From positions 1 through 5,881 of the forward strand of contig CAAELX010000021.1 in NCBI GenBank assembly GCA_900756925.1: a stretch of DNA of 5,881 nt. The letters run 5' to 3'. The notes below the pieces were generated by a model, which was given only the letters and a program-made list of their open reading frames with translations, was not told the DNA's origin and ran no database searches. Origin of the DNA: an uncultured Roseburia sp. GTDB lineage: Bacteria > Bacillota > Clostridia > Lachnospirales > Lachnospiraceae. The position numbers and the translations under genes were made by a program. Within the stretch, counting starts at the first letter, position 1. Each line of letters begins with the position of its first letter. This document shows positions 1-5,805 of the stretch, piece by piece.

Positions 1-43
1 GTCTGCCTTAAAAGAAATCCAGGGAATACCGACATACCATTAA
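1..43. other. Short 3' flank of the MBOAT gene, no supported gene
   Basis: These bases follow the MBOAT stop on the minus strand. Two minus-strand ATGs occur, at 40-38 and 35-33. The first reaches a stop after 10 codons. The second (MSVFPGF...) stays open to the window edge, but neither has a Shine-Dalgarno sequence. No terminator hairpin is visible. The next gene, if co-transcribed, lies outside the window. In related gene clusters an SGNH/DHHW-type partner of the MBOAT protein is often adjacent, but nothing here shows it. Confidence 0.4.
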
Positions 44-1585
44 TTAAAATCTAAAATAGAGAAATGGGTGCGCCGACTCACCTAACAGAAACGCAGTGGA
101 AAGCAAAAGCCCTGACAGCAGGAAGATACTTTTTAAAAGCCATGCGATTCGCCGACCGATTCCTGTGGCATCAAAGCGATGGGCGAGTGCTGCTACTGCC
201 GGGGTGGAACCGATACAGGCGATGACCAGAAGTATGGCATAGTTTCTCAATTCATAAGATACGGCCGGGAGCATGGTGGTGCCGGAATGTCCGAGAAGTC
301 CCTGCAGTTCTGCTGTGAAAGCGGACAGGGAGTCTGTACGGAAGATCACAAAACTTAAAAGGACGGCCAGAAGCGTGTAGAGATGCTTTGTCACCGCTTT
401 CCATGCTGTGCAACAGGTGATCCGCTCGCTTTGTTCCGGTTGCTGCCGAATGCTGCTTCGCTCTATATTCAAATGCAGCTTATTTGTTTTTATCTGCCCG
501 TACAACCGCCCGATGCCCCGTTCTGCGATGAGCAGCACGCCGAAGTAGGTTCCCCAGAGCATGAAGTTCCACCCGGCGCCGTGCCAGAGACCGCTTAAGG
601 ACCAGACGATAAACATATTTCGGCACCAGCGCATGGTTGTTACACGGCTGCCGCCGAGCGGGATGTAGAGATAATCGCGGAACCAGCTTCCCAGTGTGAT
701 ATGCCATCTCCGCCAGAATTCGGAGATGCTGCCGGACAGGAAAGGATAGCGGAAGTTCTCCGGGAAGGTGAAGCCGAGCATGCTTCCGAGACCGATTGCC
801 ATATCGCTGTAGCCGGAGAAATCATAGTAGATCTGGAGCATGTAGGCGAGTGCGAGTACCCAGTAGCCTGCAGTTCCAAGTCCCTGTAACGAACCGGAAG
901 TGGCTGCTGTCTGGACGGTGCTGCCTGCAAAGGAATAGGTTTGCAGGGTGGTCACCAGTGTTCCTAAGGAATCCGCAAGGAGTACTTTTTTGCAGAGACC
1001 GCAGACAAATCGGCCGGCACCGTGTGCTATTTTTTTGGATGTAATGATTCTTGTCTTGAGTTCTTGCTGCACAGTTTGGAATCTGACAATTGGTCCGGCG
1101 ATCAGCTGGGGAAACATCGTCACGTAGGTGGCAAAATGAAGGATGTTTTTCTCTGTTTCCACCTCACCACGGTATACATCCACGTAGTAGCTGATGATCT
1201 GAAAGCTATAGAAGCTAATCCCAATCGGGAGGACGATTCCAGAAAGCGGCAGAGTGATACCGATGGCTTTGTTGACGCTTCCGATTAAGAAATCGGTGTA
1301 TTTGAAAAAGACAAGTATGGACAGAGTGACTGCGATAAAGCAGCCTGTGACCACTTTTTTACAGTTTCTGCCCCTTTTGTCAGCGTATGCGATACACCTG
1401 CCGCCAAGGTAGCCGATGCCAACGGATGCAAGCAGCAGGATGCTGTATTTGGGCTCGCCCCACAAATAGAAAATGAAACTCGCCAGAAACAGGATCCCGT
1501 TTTTTGCCTTTGTGGGCACCAGATAGTATACAAACAATGTGAGCGGCAGGAAGTAATATAAGAAGGTAATACTTGAAAATAACAT
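44..1585 (-). CDS. MBOAT-family (AlgI/DltB-like) membrane O-acyltransferase
   Basis: A 513-residue polytopic membrane protein that probably transfers an acyl group, often acetyl, from the cytoplasmic side to an extracytoplasmic polysaccharide. It begins MLFSSITFLYYFLPL, the usual AlgI-family N-terminus, which fixes the start. Hydrophobic stretches lie near residues 7-23, 30-43, 47-60, 80-96, 116-135, 241-256, 340-355, 402-416, 449-467 and 485-502. Family motifs follow in order: FPQLIAGPIVRF (158-169), YYDFSGYSDMAIGLG (253-267), FWRRWHITLGSWFRDYLYIPLGG (290-312, His295) and SGLWHGAGWNFMLWG (331-345). His335 is the expected invariant catalytic histidine. A hydrophilic loop of roughly 35 residues (about 365-400) seems longer than usual. 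The start codon lies 6 nt after the lipoprotein stop and has no Shine-Dalgarno sequence, so translation is probably coupled. The family call is firm; the substrate is unknown. Confidence 0.93.
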   Translation of the reverse strand: MLFSSITFLYYFLPLTLFVYYLVPTKAKNGILFLASFIFYLWGEPKYSILLLASVGIGYLGGRCIAYADKRGRNCKKVVTGCFIAVTLSILVFFKYTDFLIGSVNKAIGITLPLSGIVLPIGISFYSFQIISYYVDVYRGEVETEKNILHFATYVTMFPQLIAGPIVRFQTVQQELKTRIITSKKIAHGAGRFVCGLCKKVLLADSLGTLVTTLQTYSFAGSTVQTAATSGSLQGLGTAGYWVLALAYMLQIYYDFSGYSDMAIGLGSMLGFTFPENFRYPFLSGSISEFWRRWHITLGSWFRDYLYIPLGGSRVTTMRWCRNMFIVWSLSGLWHGAGWNFMLWGTYFGVLLIAERGIGRLYGQIKTNKLHLNIERSSIRQQPEQSERITCCTAWKAVTKHLYTLLAVLLSFVIFRTDSLSAFTAELQGLLGHSGTTMLPAVSYELRNYAILLVIACIGSTPAVAALAHRFDATGIGRRIAWLLKSIFLLSGLLLSTAFLLGESAHPFLYFRF

Positions 1586-1591
1586 ATTTCT

Positions 1592-2119
1592 TTAGTTCGC
1601 GAGCGCGAGGAATGCTTCCTTCGCTGCATCTGCCACATCCTGGTCTGCCATAATGAATAAGATCACATCGCCGACATTTTCCACAGTCACACTCTCCGCC
1701 TCCACACAAACCCATTTTCTCGGGTCTGCATTCTGCTCTAAGAGCTGCTTCGCCTGCTCCACATCCTGATCTTCACTCACCCTCAAAACCACACACTGGT
1801 AAGCGATAGACGACATCATCGGCGCAGAATAAACGGAATCTGTAAAGGAAATATCCGTTGTTCCAAGGACGTACTCTTCCATGTCATCCGTGATCTCCAC
1901 ATTTTCATAGTCATCTGTATAGCCGAAAAAATCGTCATCTGTTGTAGCGGTGTCATAGATTTCCTGTAAAATATCGGCGCAGCTTCCCTCCAAATGCGGT
2001 TCGGCTGTCCCCTCTTCCACTTTTCCGTCGATCGTGTCATTGTTTCCTGTATTGGTTCCACATGCAGCGAAAGACAATGTCATCGTTGCCAGTAACATTC
2101 CGATTAATTTTCTTTTCAT
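1592..2119 (-). CDS. Small acidic lipoprotein of unknown function, possibly DUF4358-like
   Basis: A 175-residue exported lipoprotein. The start MKRKLIGMLLATMTLSFAAC gives a basic n-region, a hydrophobic core and a lipobox-like FAAC with Cys20 as the acylation site, although Phe at -3 is not the commonest residue. Residues 21-45 form a polar acidic linker. The remainder is a small globular domain rich in Asp and Glu, with APMMSSIAYQCVVLRV (99-114), DPRKWVCVEAE (132-142) and VGDVILFIMAD (149-159). This pattern reminds me of the DUF4358-type lipoproteins common in Lachnospiraceae, but that is memory rather than a search. An upstream in-frame extension was rejected because it would remove the signal peptide from the N-terminus and the Shine-Dalgarno sequence lies just before this ATG. 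It is the first gene of a two-gene unit with the MBOAT gene, which suggests a surface or envelope role. The biochemical function is unknown. Confidence 0.85.
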   Translation of the reverse strand: MKRKLIGMLLATMTLSFAACGTNTGNNDTIDGKVEEGTAEPHLEGSCADILQEIYDTATTDDDFFGYTDDYENVEITDDMEEYVLGTTDISFTDSVYSAPMMSSIAYQCVVLRVSEDQDVEQAKQLLEQNADPRKWVCVEAESVTVENVGDVILFIMADQDVADAAKEAFLALAN

Positions 2120-2122
2120 AGT

Positions 2123-2128
2123 TCCTCT
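2123..2128 (-). promoter_or_regulatory. Shine-Dalgarno deciding the lipoprotein start
   Basis: The minus strand reads AGAGGA here, 3 nt before the ATG at 2119. Spacing is short but it is the only purine-rich match in the region. It lies inside the alternative ATG-initiated reading from 2131, which has no Shine-Dalgarno sequence of its own. This favours the start at 2119. Confidence 0.6.
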
Positions 2129-2170
2129 CATTTCTGTTTTTATTCCGGTTTTCCGGTGAAGATTGTGCTT

Positions 2171-2200
2171 AGTATAGCATAGATTTTTTCCATTTCCCAA
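2171..2200 (-). promoter_or_regulatory. Predicted sigma-A promoter of the lipoprotein-MBOAT unit
   Basis: On the minus strand a -10 box TATACT (2176-2171) is preceded by TGC, giving an extended -10. A weak -35 TTGGGA (2200-2195) sits 18 nt upstream. Transcription should start near 2164, leaving a leader of about 45 nt. That leader contains a small CCGG-AAAA-CCGG hairpin (2145-2156). The aspS terminator lies just upstream, so the pair is probably an independent transcription unit. Confidence 0.65.
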
Positions 2201-2251
2201 TGAATTTTTTCTTAAGAATCCATGGAAATTTCTTCCACAAATGTTTTTCTA

Positions 2252-2296
2252 TAAAACAGAAGAACCTGGCTTTTTCTTATTAAGTCAGGTTCTTCT
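2252..2296 (-). terminator. Intrinsic terminator after aspS
   Basis: On the minus strand AGAAGAACCTG (2296-2286) pairs perfectly over 11 bp with CAGGTTCTTCT (2268-2258), across a 17-nt AT-rich loop. GTTTTAT follows. The U-tract is short, so termination may be partial. The position, 45 nt after the aspS stop and before the next promoter, fits. No T-rich tract follows the stem on the plus strand, so it is not bidirectional. Confidence 0.82.
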
Positions 2297-2340
2297 CTGT
2301 GCACTTTGCTGTATCTGATTTTTCTTTTCAGGAAATAGCT

Positions 2341-4104
2341 TTATTTCTCTTCCGGCAGTTTGATTGCGATGTGAACATCATCAAGCTGTTTCTGGTCTAC
2401 GGTTGCCGGAGCGCCCATCATGATATCCATCGCATTCTTGTTCATTGGGAACGGAATGATCTCACGGATGCTCTCCTCCCCACAGATGAGCATGATCATA
2501 CGGTCTACACCAGGAGCGATACCTGCGTGTGGTGGTGCTCCGTAGCAGAACGCGTTGTACATGGCAGGGAACTTCGCTTTCACGTCGTCCTCGCCAAGAC
2601 CTACTAATTCGAATGCCTTGATCATGATTTCCGGATCATGGTTTCTGACCGCACCGGAGGATAACTCAACACCGTTACATACCAGATCGTACTGGTAAGC
2701 TAAGATGTCTAATGGATCCTGATTGTTCAACGCATCCATTCCACCCTGCGGCATGGAGAACGGGTTATGGCAGAACTCTAATTCGCCGGATTCCTCTCCG
2801 ATCTCATACATTGGGAAATCTACGATCCAGCAGAACTCATAGCAGTCCTTCTTCATATGCTTCTCGCTTGCAGCGCCAAGGAGCTTTCTTAAAACGCCTG
2901 CTGTCTTCTGGGCAGCGAGCTTCTTTCCTGCGGTAAGACCTACGAAGTCACCCGGTTTTAAGCCTAACGCTTCGATGACAGCTTCTTTTCTGTCCTGTAA
3001 GAACTTGGAGATTCCTCCGACAAGTTCTCCCTTCTCATCTAATTTGAACCAGAATGCCTTATTGGCAGTCTGTACTTCTACCTCTGCACAGATCGCATCG
3101 ATGACTTTTCTTGTTGCGGTAAATCCGTCCACAACGATCGCTTTTACCGTCTGTCCTTCGAATGGTCCAAATCCGCAGTCTGCCATCACTTCTGTTGCAT
3201 CCTGTAACACAAGGTCAATACGAAGATCCGGTTTGTCACTTCCGTATTTGTCCATGGACTCTAAATACGGAATACGCACAAACGGAGCTTTGGAAGCGGT
3301 CTTGTATACACCATACTTTTCAAATACCGGTGGCAGTACTTCTTCCACAACAGAGAAGACATCTTCCTGGGAAGCGAATGCCATCTCCATATCTAACTGA
3401 TAGAATTCTCCCGGTGAACGGTCTGCTCTGGCATCCTCATCACGGAAGCATGGAGCGATCTGGAAATAGCGGTCAATACCGGATGCCATCAGGATCTGCT
3501 TGAACTGCTGTGGAGCCTGTGGCAACGCATAGAACTTGCCCGGATGGTTTCTTGCCGGAACAAGGTAATCTCTTGCTCCTTCCGGGGAAGAACAGGTTAA
3601 GATCGGGGTTGTGATCTCCATGAAATCCAGTGAGTTCATCTTCTGACGGAGCTCTGCCACGATCTTGCTTCTCAATACGATGTTGGCTTTGACAGCCGGG
3701 TTTCTTAAATCTAAGTAACGATACTTTAATCTGGTATTCTCATCTGCATCCTTCGACTGGTTGATCTCAAATGGAAGTGCATTGTAAATACATTTTCCCA
3801 AAATCTCGATCTTCTCCGGAACCACCTCGATCTCACCGGTTGCGAGCTCCTTATTCTTGCTGGAACGCTCCCTTACCACACCGGTCACAGAAATGGTAGA
3901 TTCCTTATTGATACCGTCGATCACCTGCATCATCTCTTCCGTCTCAATGACGACCTGTGTGGTGCCATAGAAATCGCGGAGAATGAGGAAACCAAGGTTC
4001 TTGCTTACTTTACGGATGTTCTCATACCATCCGACGATAGTCACGTTCTTCCCGGCATCGGAAAGACGCAGCTCATTACAGTTATGAGTTCTTGACTGAA
4101 TCAT
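2341..4104 (-). CDS. aspS: Aspartyl-tRNA synthetase
   Basis: A 587-residue cytoplasmic class IIb synthetase that charges tRNA-Asp with aspartate using ATP, a normal length for bacterial AspRS. An N-terminal OB-fold anticodon-binding domain (about 1-105) is followed by the catalytic core: motif 1 near 143-170, the flipping-loop region QAPQQFKQILM (196-206), motif 2 FRDEDARADRSPGEFYQLD (220-238), and motif 3 GVDR (532-535) within PPHAGIAPGVDRMIML. A bacterial GAD-type insertion occupies roughly 300-420. The ATG at 4104 was chosen over an in-frame GTG at 4146 because GGGAG sits 8 nt before the ATG. Oddities: CHNPFSMPQGG (445-455) and ELSSGAVRNH (480-489) replace the commoner HHPF and ELGGGSIRIH, and VSKNLGFLIL (33-42) in the OB fold resembles AsnRS. 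The gene has its own promoter and follows hisS by 179 nt. Whether it also charges tRNA-Asn is not decidable from the sequence. Confidence 0.97.
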   Translation of the reverse strand: MIQSRTHNCNELRLSDAGKNVTIVGWYENIRKVSKNLGFLILRDFYGTTQVVIETEEMMQVIDGINKESTISVTGVVRERSSKNKELATGEIEVVPEKIEILGKCIYNALPFEINQSKDADENTRLKYRYLDLRNPAVKANIVLRSKIVAELRQKMNSLDFMEITTPILTCSSPEGARDYLVPARNHPGKFYALPQAPQQFKQILMASGIDRYFQIAPCFRDEDARADRSPGEFYQLDMEMAFASQEDVFSVVEEVLPPVFEKYGVYKTASKAPFVRIPYLESMDKYGSDKPDLRIDLVLQDATEVMADCGFGPFEGQTVKAIVVDGFTATRKVIDAICAEVEVQTANKAFWFKLDEKGELVGGISKFLQDRKEAVIEALGLKPGDFVGLTAGKKLAAQKTAGVLRKLLGAASEKHMKKDCYEFCWIVDFPMYEIGEESGELEFCHNPFSMPQGGMDALNNQDPLDILAYQYDLVCNGVELSSGAVRNHDPEIMIKAFELVGLGEDDVKAKFPAMYNAFCYGAPPHAGIAPGVDRMIMLICGEESIREIIPFPMNKNAMDIMMGAPATVDQKQLDDVHIAIKLPEEK

Positions 4105-4112
4105 TTTCTTAA

Positions 4113-4117
4113 CTCCC
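4113..4117 (-). promoter_or_regulatory. Shine-Dalgarno deciding the aspS start
   Basis: The minus strand reads GGGAG here, 8 nt before the ATG at 4104. The in-frame GTG at 4146 would add 14 residues (MAGLSVNKIKGVKK), has no comparable site, and would place the Shine-Dalgarno sequence inside the coding region. Confidence 0.75.
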
Positions 4118-4133
4118 TTTATCTTATTCACAG

Positions 4134-4153
4134 ACAGACCTGCCACAGTCCGT
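4134..4153 (-). other. Leader hairpin close to the aspS ribosome binding site
   Basis: On the minus strand ACGGAC (4153-4148) can pair with GTCTGT (4139-4134), 6 bp with one G-U, around an 8-nt loop. It ends 16 nt before the Shine-Dalgarno sequence and does not sequester it. This is a weak structure with no known family match. Confidence 0.35.
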
Positions 4154-4193
4154 TTCTTTCCAAAACCCTGTAACCTGTTCTGCCTGTTTCACA

Positions 4194-4222
4194 TGCAGCC
4201 TGACCTTCTGTCAGTCCCTGCA
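4194..4222 (-). other. Hairpin at the predicted 5' end of the aspS transcript
   Basis: On the minus strand TGCAG (4222-4218) pairs with CTGCA (4198-4194), and inside it CTGAC (4214-4210) pairs with GTCAG (4204-4200) around loop AGAAG. A small asymmetric internal loop separates the two stems. Since transcription should start near 4225, the hairpin would lie almost at the mRNA 5' end, where such structures can protect transcripts. It has no U-tract and is not a terminator. Confidence 0.5.
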
Positions 4223-4231
4223 ACGTCACAT

Positions 4232-4260
4232 ATTTTACACCAGAAGAACCGATTTTTCAA
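4232..4260 (-). promoter_or_regulatory. aspS: Predicted sigma-A promoter of aspS
   Basis: On the minus strand TTGAAA (4260-4255) and TAAAAT (4237-4232) are 17 nt apart, each one mismatch from consensus. The predicted start near 4225 gives a leader of about 120 nt. No convincing terminator separates hisS from this promoter, so aspS is probably expressed both from here and by readthrough from hisS. Confidence 0.75.
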
Positions 4261-4283
4261 CGTTTTCCCGGCATTTCACTGCT

Positions 4284-5543
4284 TTAGTTATTGAAAAATT
4301 CCACGATATCCTGGTAGCCTTCTGCTGCTAACTTCTCTTTCTGGAACTTCTTGTTCTTGTTCATGCGGACAACGAGCACCTGTTTTCCTGCCTGACGCTC
4401 CTCCTGTGCCTTTGCGATCACCTGGACTAACTTTTCAGCAGGATAGCCTTTCTCAATCAGGTAAGCTACCTTCGGGCGCTGCATCGGAACAGTGAATCCA
4501 CTCTCCATCAAAAGCAGTACGATACGCTCGAAACCGATGGAGAAACCACACGCCGGAACATCCTGTCCGGTGAACTTGCCGACCATCTTGTCATAACGTC
4601 CGCCACCGCCGCACGCTGCGCCAAGCTCTGGCATTACAATCTCGAAAATCGTTCCGGTATAGTAGCTCATGCCTCGTACCAGCGTCGGATCAAACACCAA
4701 TTTGAAGTCTGCCTGTTTTGCTGCATCCACACTGCTTATGATCTCTAACAGGTTCTTCTCCACGGCTTCGTCTAAGAATCCTTCCAGTTTCTTTGCAAGG
4801 TAGCGGATGCCTTCGATTCCGTTTCCGGCTTCCTCCACGCCCTGGAACAGTCCGAGGTATTTGTCAATGGATTCCTTCGAATAACCTTCCTTCGCAAGTT
4901 CTTCGGCAACGCCGTCAAGTCCGATCTTGTCCATCTTGTCTAAGATGATAAATACTGTGTCATAATCTTCCTCGGCAAATCCGCTGTAGGATGCCATAGC
5001 CTTTAAGATTCTTCTCTCGTTGATCCGGATCTCAAAATTCTTAAATCCAAGTCTGCCGATCGTTGTGGTCGTTGCGAGGATCAGCTCGATCTCTGCAAGG
5101 TTGCTTGGCTCGCCGATGATATCAATATCACACTGCATGAACTGACGGTAACGTCCACGCTGTGGTCTGTCCGCTCTCCACACATTTCCCATCTGGAGTG
5201 CCTTAAACGGGGACGGAAGGTTGTTCGCATTGTTGGAATAATAGCGGACAAGCGGAACGGTCAGGTCGTAACGCATACCGAAATCCACAAGGTCTGCCTC
5301 CTCCTTCGCCTCTGCGATCTTAAGCTTCTCGCCACGCTTCATTACTTTGAAAATAAGCTTCTCGTTCTCACCGCCCTGCTTGTTGCTTAAGTTCGCGATG
5401 TTCTCCATACATGGAGTCTCGATTGGAGTGAAACCGAAGCTTCTGTATGTCTCCTTGATCACCTGCTGCACGTAATCGCGGATCTGCATTTCTTCTGGTA
5501 AAATATCTTTCATGCCGTTTACCGGCTTCTTGCTCAATGCCAT
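4284..5543 (-). CDS. hisS: Histidyl-tRNA synthetase
   Basis: A 419-residue cytoplasmic class II synthetase that charges tRNA-His with histidine using ATP, of usual bacterial length. The class II core covers about 1-325. It holds motif 1 around FTPIETPCME (38-47), RYDLTVPLVRY (91-101), motif 2 WRADRPQRGRYRQF (122-135), the HisA motif LVRGMSYYTG (288-297) with the catalytic arginine R290, the glycine-rich HisB motif GGGGRYD (312-318), and motif 3 GFSIGFERI (333-341). The C-terminal anticodon-binding domain runs from about 355 to the end. The ATG is preceded by GGAGG at 5555-5551 with 7 nt spacing, which fixes the start. The conserved pairing with aspS and the intact motifs argue against a HisZ-like paralogue. 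Confidence 0.98.
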   Translation of the reverse strand: MALSKKPVNGMKDILPEEMQIRDYVQQVIKETYRSFGFTPIETPCMENIANLSNKQGGENEKLIFKVMKRGEKLKIAEAKEEADLVDFGMRYDLTVPLVRYYSNNANNLPSPFKALQMGNVWRADRPQRGRYRQFMQCDIDIIGEPSNLAEIELILATTTTIGRLGFKNFEIRINERRILKAMASYSGFAEEDYDTVFIILDKMDKIGLDGVAEELAKEGYSKESIDKYLGLFQGVEEAGNGIEGIRYLAKKLEGFLDEAVEKNLLEIISSVDAAKQADFKLVFDPTLVRGMSYYTGTIFEIVMPELGAACGGGGRYDKMVGKFTGQDVPACGFSIGFERIVLLLMESGFTVPMQRPKVAYLIEKGYPAEKLVQVIAKAQEERQAGKQVLVVRMNKNKKFQKEKLAAEGYQDIVEFFNN

Positions 5544-5579
5544 GAAAATTCCTCCGTTTTCTTTTCAATATCTCCGTTT

Positions 5580-5608
5580 ATTATACGGTTGCTTCCCCCT
5601 CATGTCAA
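5580..5608 (-). promoter_or_regulatory. hisS: Perfect-consensus sigma-A promoter of hisS
   Basis: The minus strand carries TTGACA (5608-5603) and TATAAT (5585-5580) with exactly 17 nt between them. An AT-rich stretch upstream (about 5613-5640) could act as an UP element. The predicted start near 5573 leaves a leader of about 30 nt, too short for a T-box or other large riboswitch. High constitutive expression is expected. Confidence 0.92.
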
Positions 5609-5645
5609 AGGTTTTTCCATCAAATAAATCTTAATATATAGGAAA

Positions 5646-5665
5646 GAATCCTGCTTGCAGGATTC
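5646..5665. repeat. Perfect 20-bp palindromic hairpin
   Basis: GAATCCTGC and GCAGGATTC form a perfect 9-bp inverted repeat around a 2-base centre. It lies just upstream of the hisS promoter region and belongs to a cluster of inverted repeats. Neither strand has a proper U-tract after it (TTTCC on the minus side), so it is not a convincing terminator. Confidence 0.75.
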
Positions 5666-5670
5666 TCCGC

Positions 5671-5713
5671 CTGCGGTGGGTCGCTTTTGCGACATAATAC
5701 ATCTCCGCCGCAG
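5671..5713. repeat. GC-rich nested inverted repeat
   Basis: CTGCGGTGG (5671-5679) can pair with CCGCCGCAG (5705-5713), 9 bp with one G-U when read as plus-strand RNA; the same pair is a C-A mismatch on the minus strand. Inside, GTCGC (5680-5684) and GCGAC (5689-5693) form a second stem with a TTTT loop. An 8-bp direct repeat TCTCCGCC occurs at 5664-5671 and 5702-5709. The GC content stands out from the AT-rich surroundings. Its origin is unknown; a REP- or MITE-like dispersed repeat is possible. Confidence 0.55.
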
Positions 5714-5726
5714 TGCGATCCTCGCC

Positions 5727-5777
5727 AAGCTTTTTTGATTCATAGGATGTATTTTCCTATGAAACAAAAAAGCCTTG
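5727..5777. repeat. Long imperfect inverted repeat overlapping the tRNA terminator
   Basis: GCTTTTTTG (5729-5737) pairs with CAAAAAAGC (5765-5773). After one A-A mismatch the stem continues with TTCATAGGA (5739-5747) against TCCTATGAA (5755-5763) around a 7-base loop. Allowing one bulge, it extends outward to 5727 and 5777. The right arm shares bases with the 3' arm and U-tract of the tRNA terminator, so the two hairpins cannot form together. Confidence 0.7.
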
Positions 5778-5798
5778 AGATATTACTCTCAAAGCTTT
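5766..5798 (-). terminator. Strong intrinsic terminator after the leucine tRNA
   Basis: On the minus strand AAAGCTTTGAGA (5798-5787) pairs with TCTCAAGGCTTT (5780-5769), 12 bp with one G-U, around loop GTAATA. A run of six T residues (5771-5766) overlaps the foot of the stem and ends the signal. It begins 8 nt after the tRNA discriminator base, as expected for a tRNA gene that ends its operon. Confidence 0.92.
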
Positions 5799-5805
5799 CC
5801 ATTAA

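Noticed and set aside
383..1288. Several short plus-strand open frames opposite the MBOAT gene
   Set aside because: They lie antisense to a full-length conserved membrane protein and their translations resemble no protein family.
2120..2200. Upstream in-frame start giving a 202-residue lipoprotein precursor
   Set aside because: It would bury the signal peptide behind 27 residues and overlap the predicted promoter and Shine-Dalgarno sequence.
2975..3400. Plus-strand open reading frame of about 140 codons opposite aspS
   Set aside because: It is fully antisense to the well-supported aspS, has a low-complexity Ser/Thr/Pro-rich translation typical of a shadow frame, and no plus-strand Shine-Dalgarno sequence or promoter that I can see.
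4105..4146. GTG start at 4146 giving a 601-residue AspRS
   Set aside because: The 14 extra residues are not typical of AspRS, and a good Shine-Dalgarno sequence sits 8 nt before the ATG at 4104.
4105..4283. T-box leader of aspS
   Set aside because: There is a leader of suitable length, but no AGGGTGGNACCGCG-like motif, no terminator/antiterminator pair and no U-tract.
5646..5665. The 20-bp palindrome as an intrinsic terminator
   Set aside because: The stem is good, but neither side carries a sufficient T-tract and the tRNA already has a strong terminator upstream.
5544..5760. T-box or other riboswitch upstream of hisS
   Set aside because: The hairpin-rich part lies upstream of a perfect-consensus promoter at 5580-5608, so it would not be in the hisS mRNA from that promoter, and no T-box core motif was found.
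5641..5800. CRISPR array or insertion sequence
   Set aside because: There are no regularly spaced direct repeats with unique spacers and no transposase reading frame; only local inverted repeats are present.
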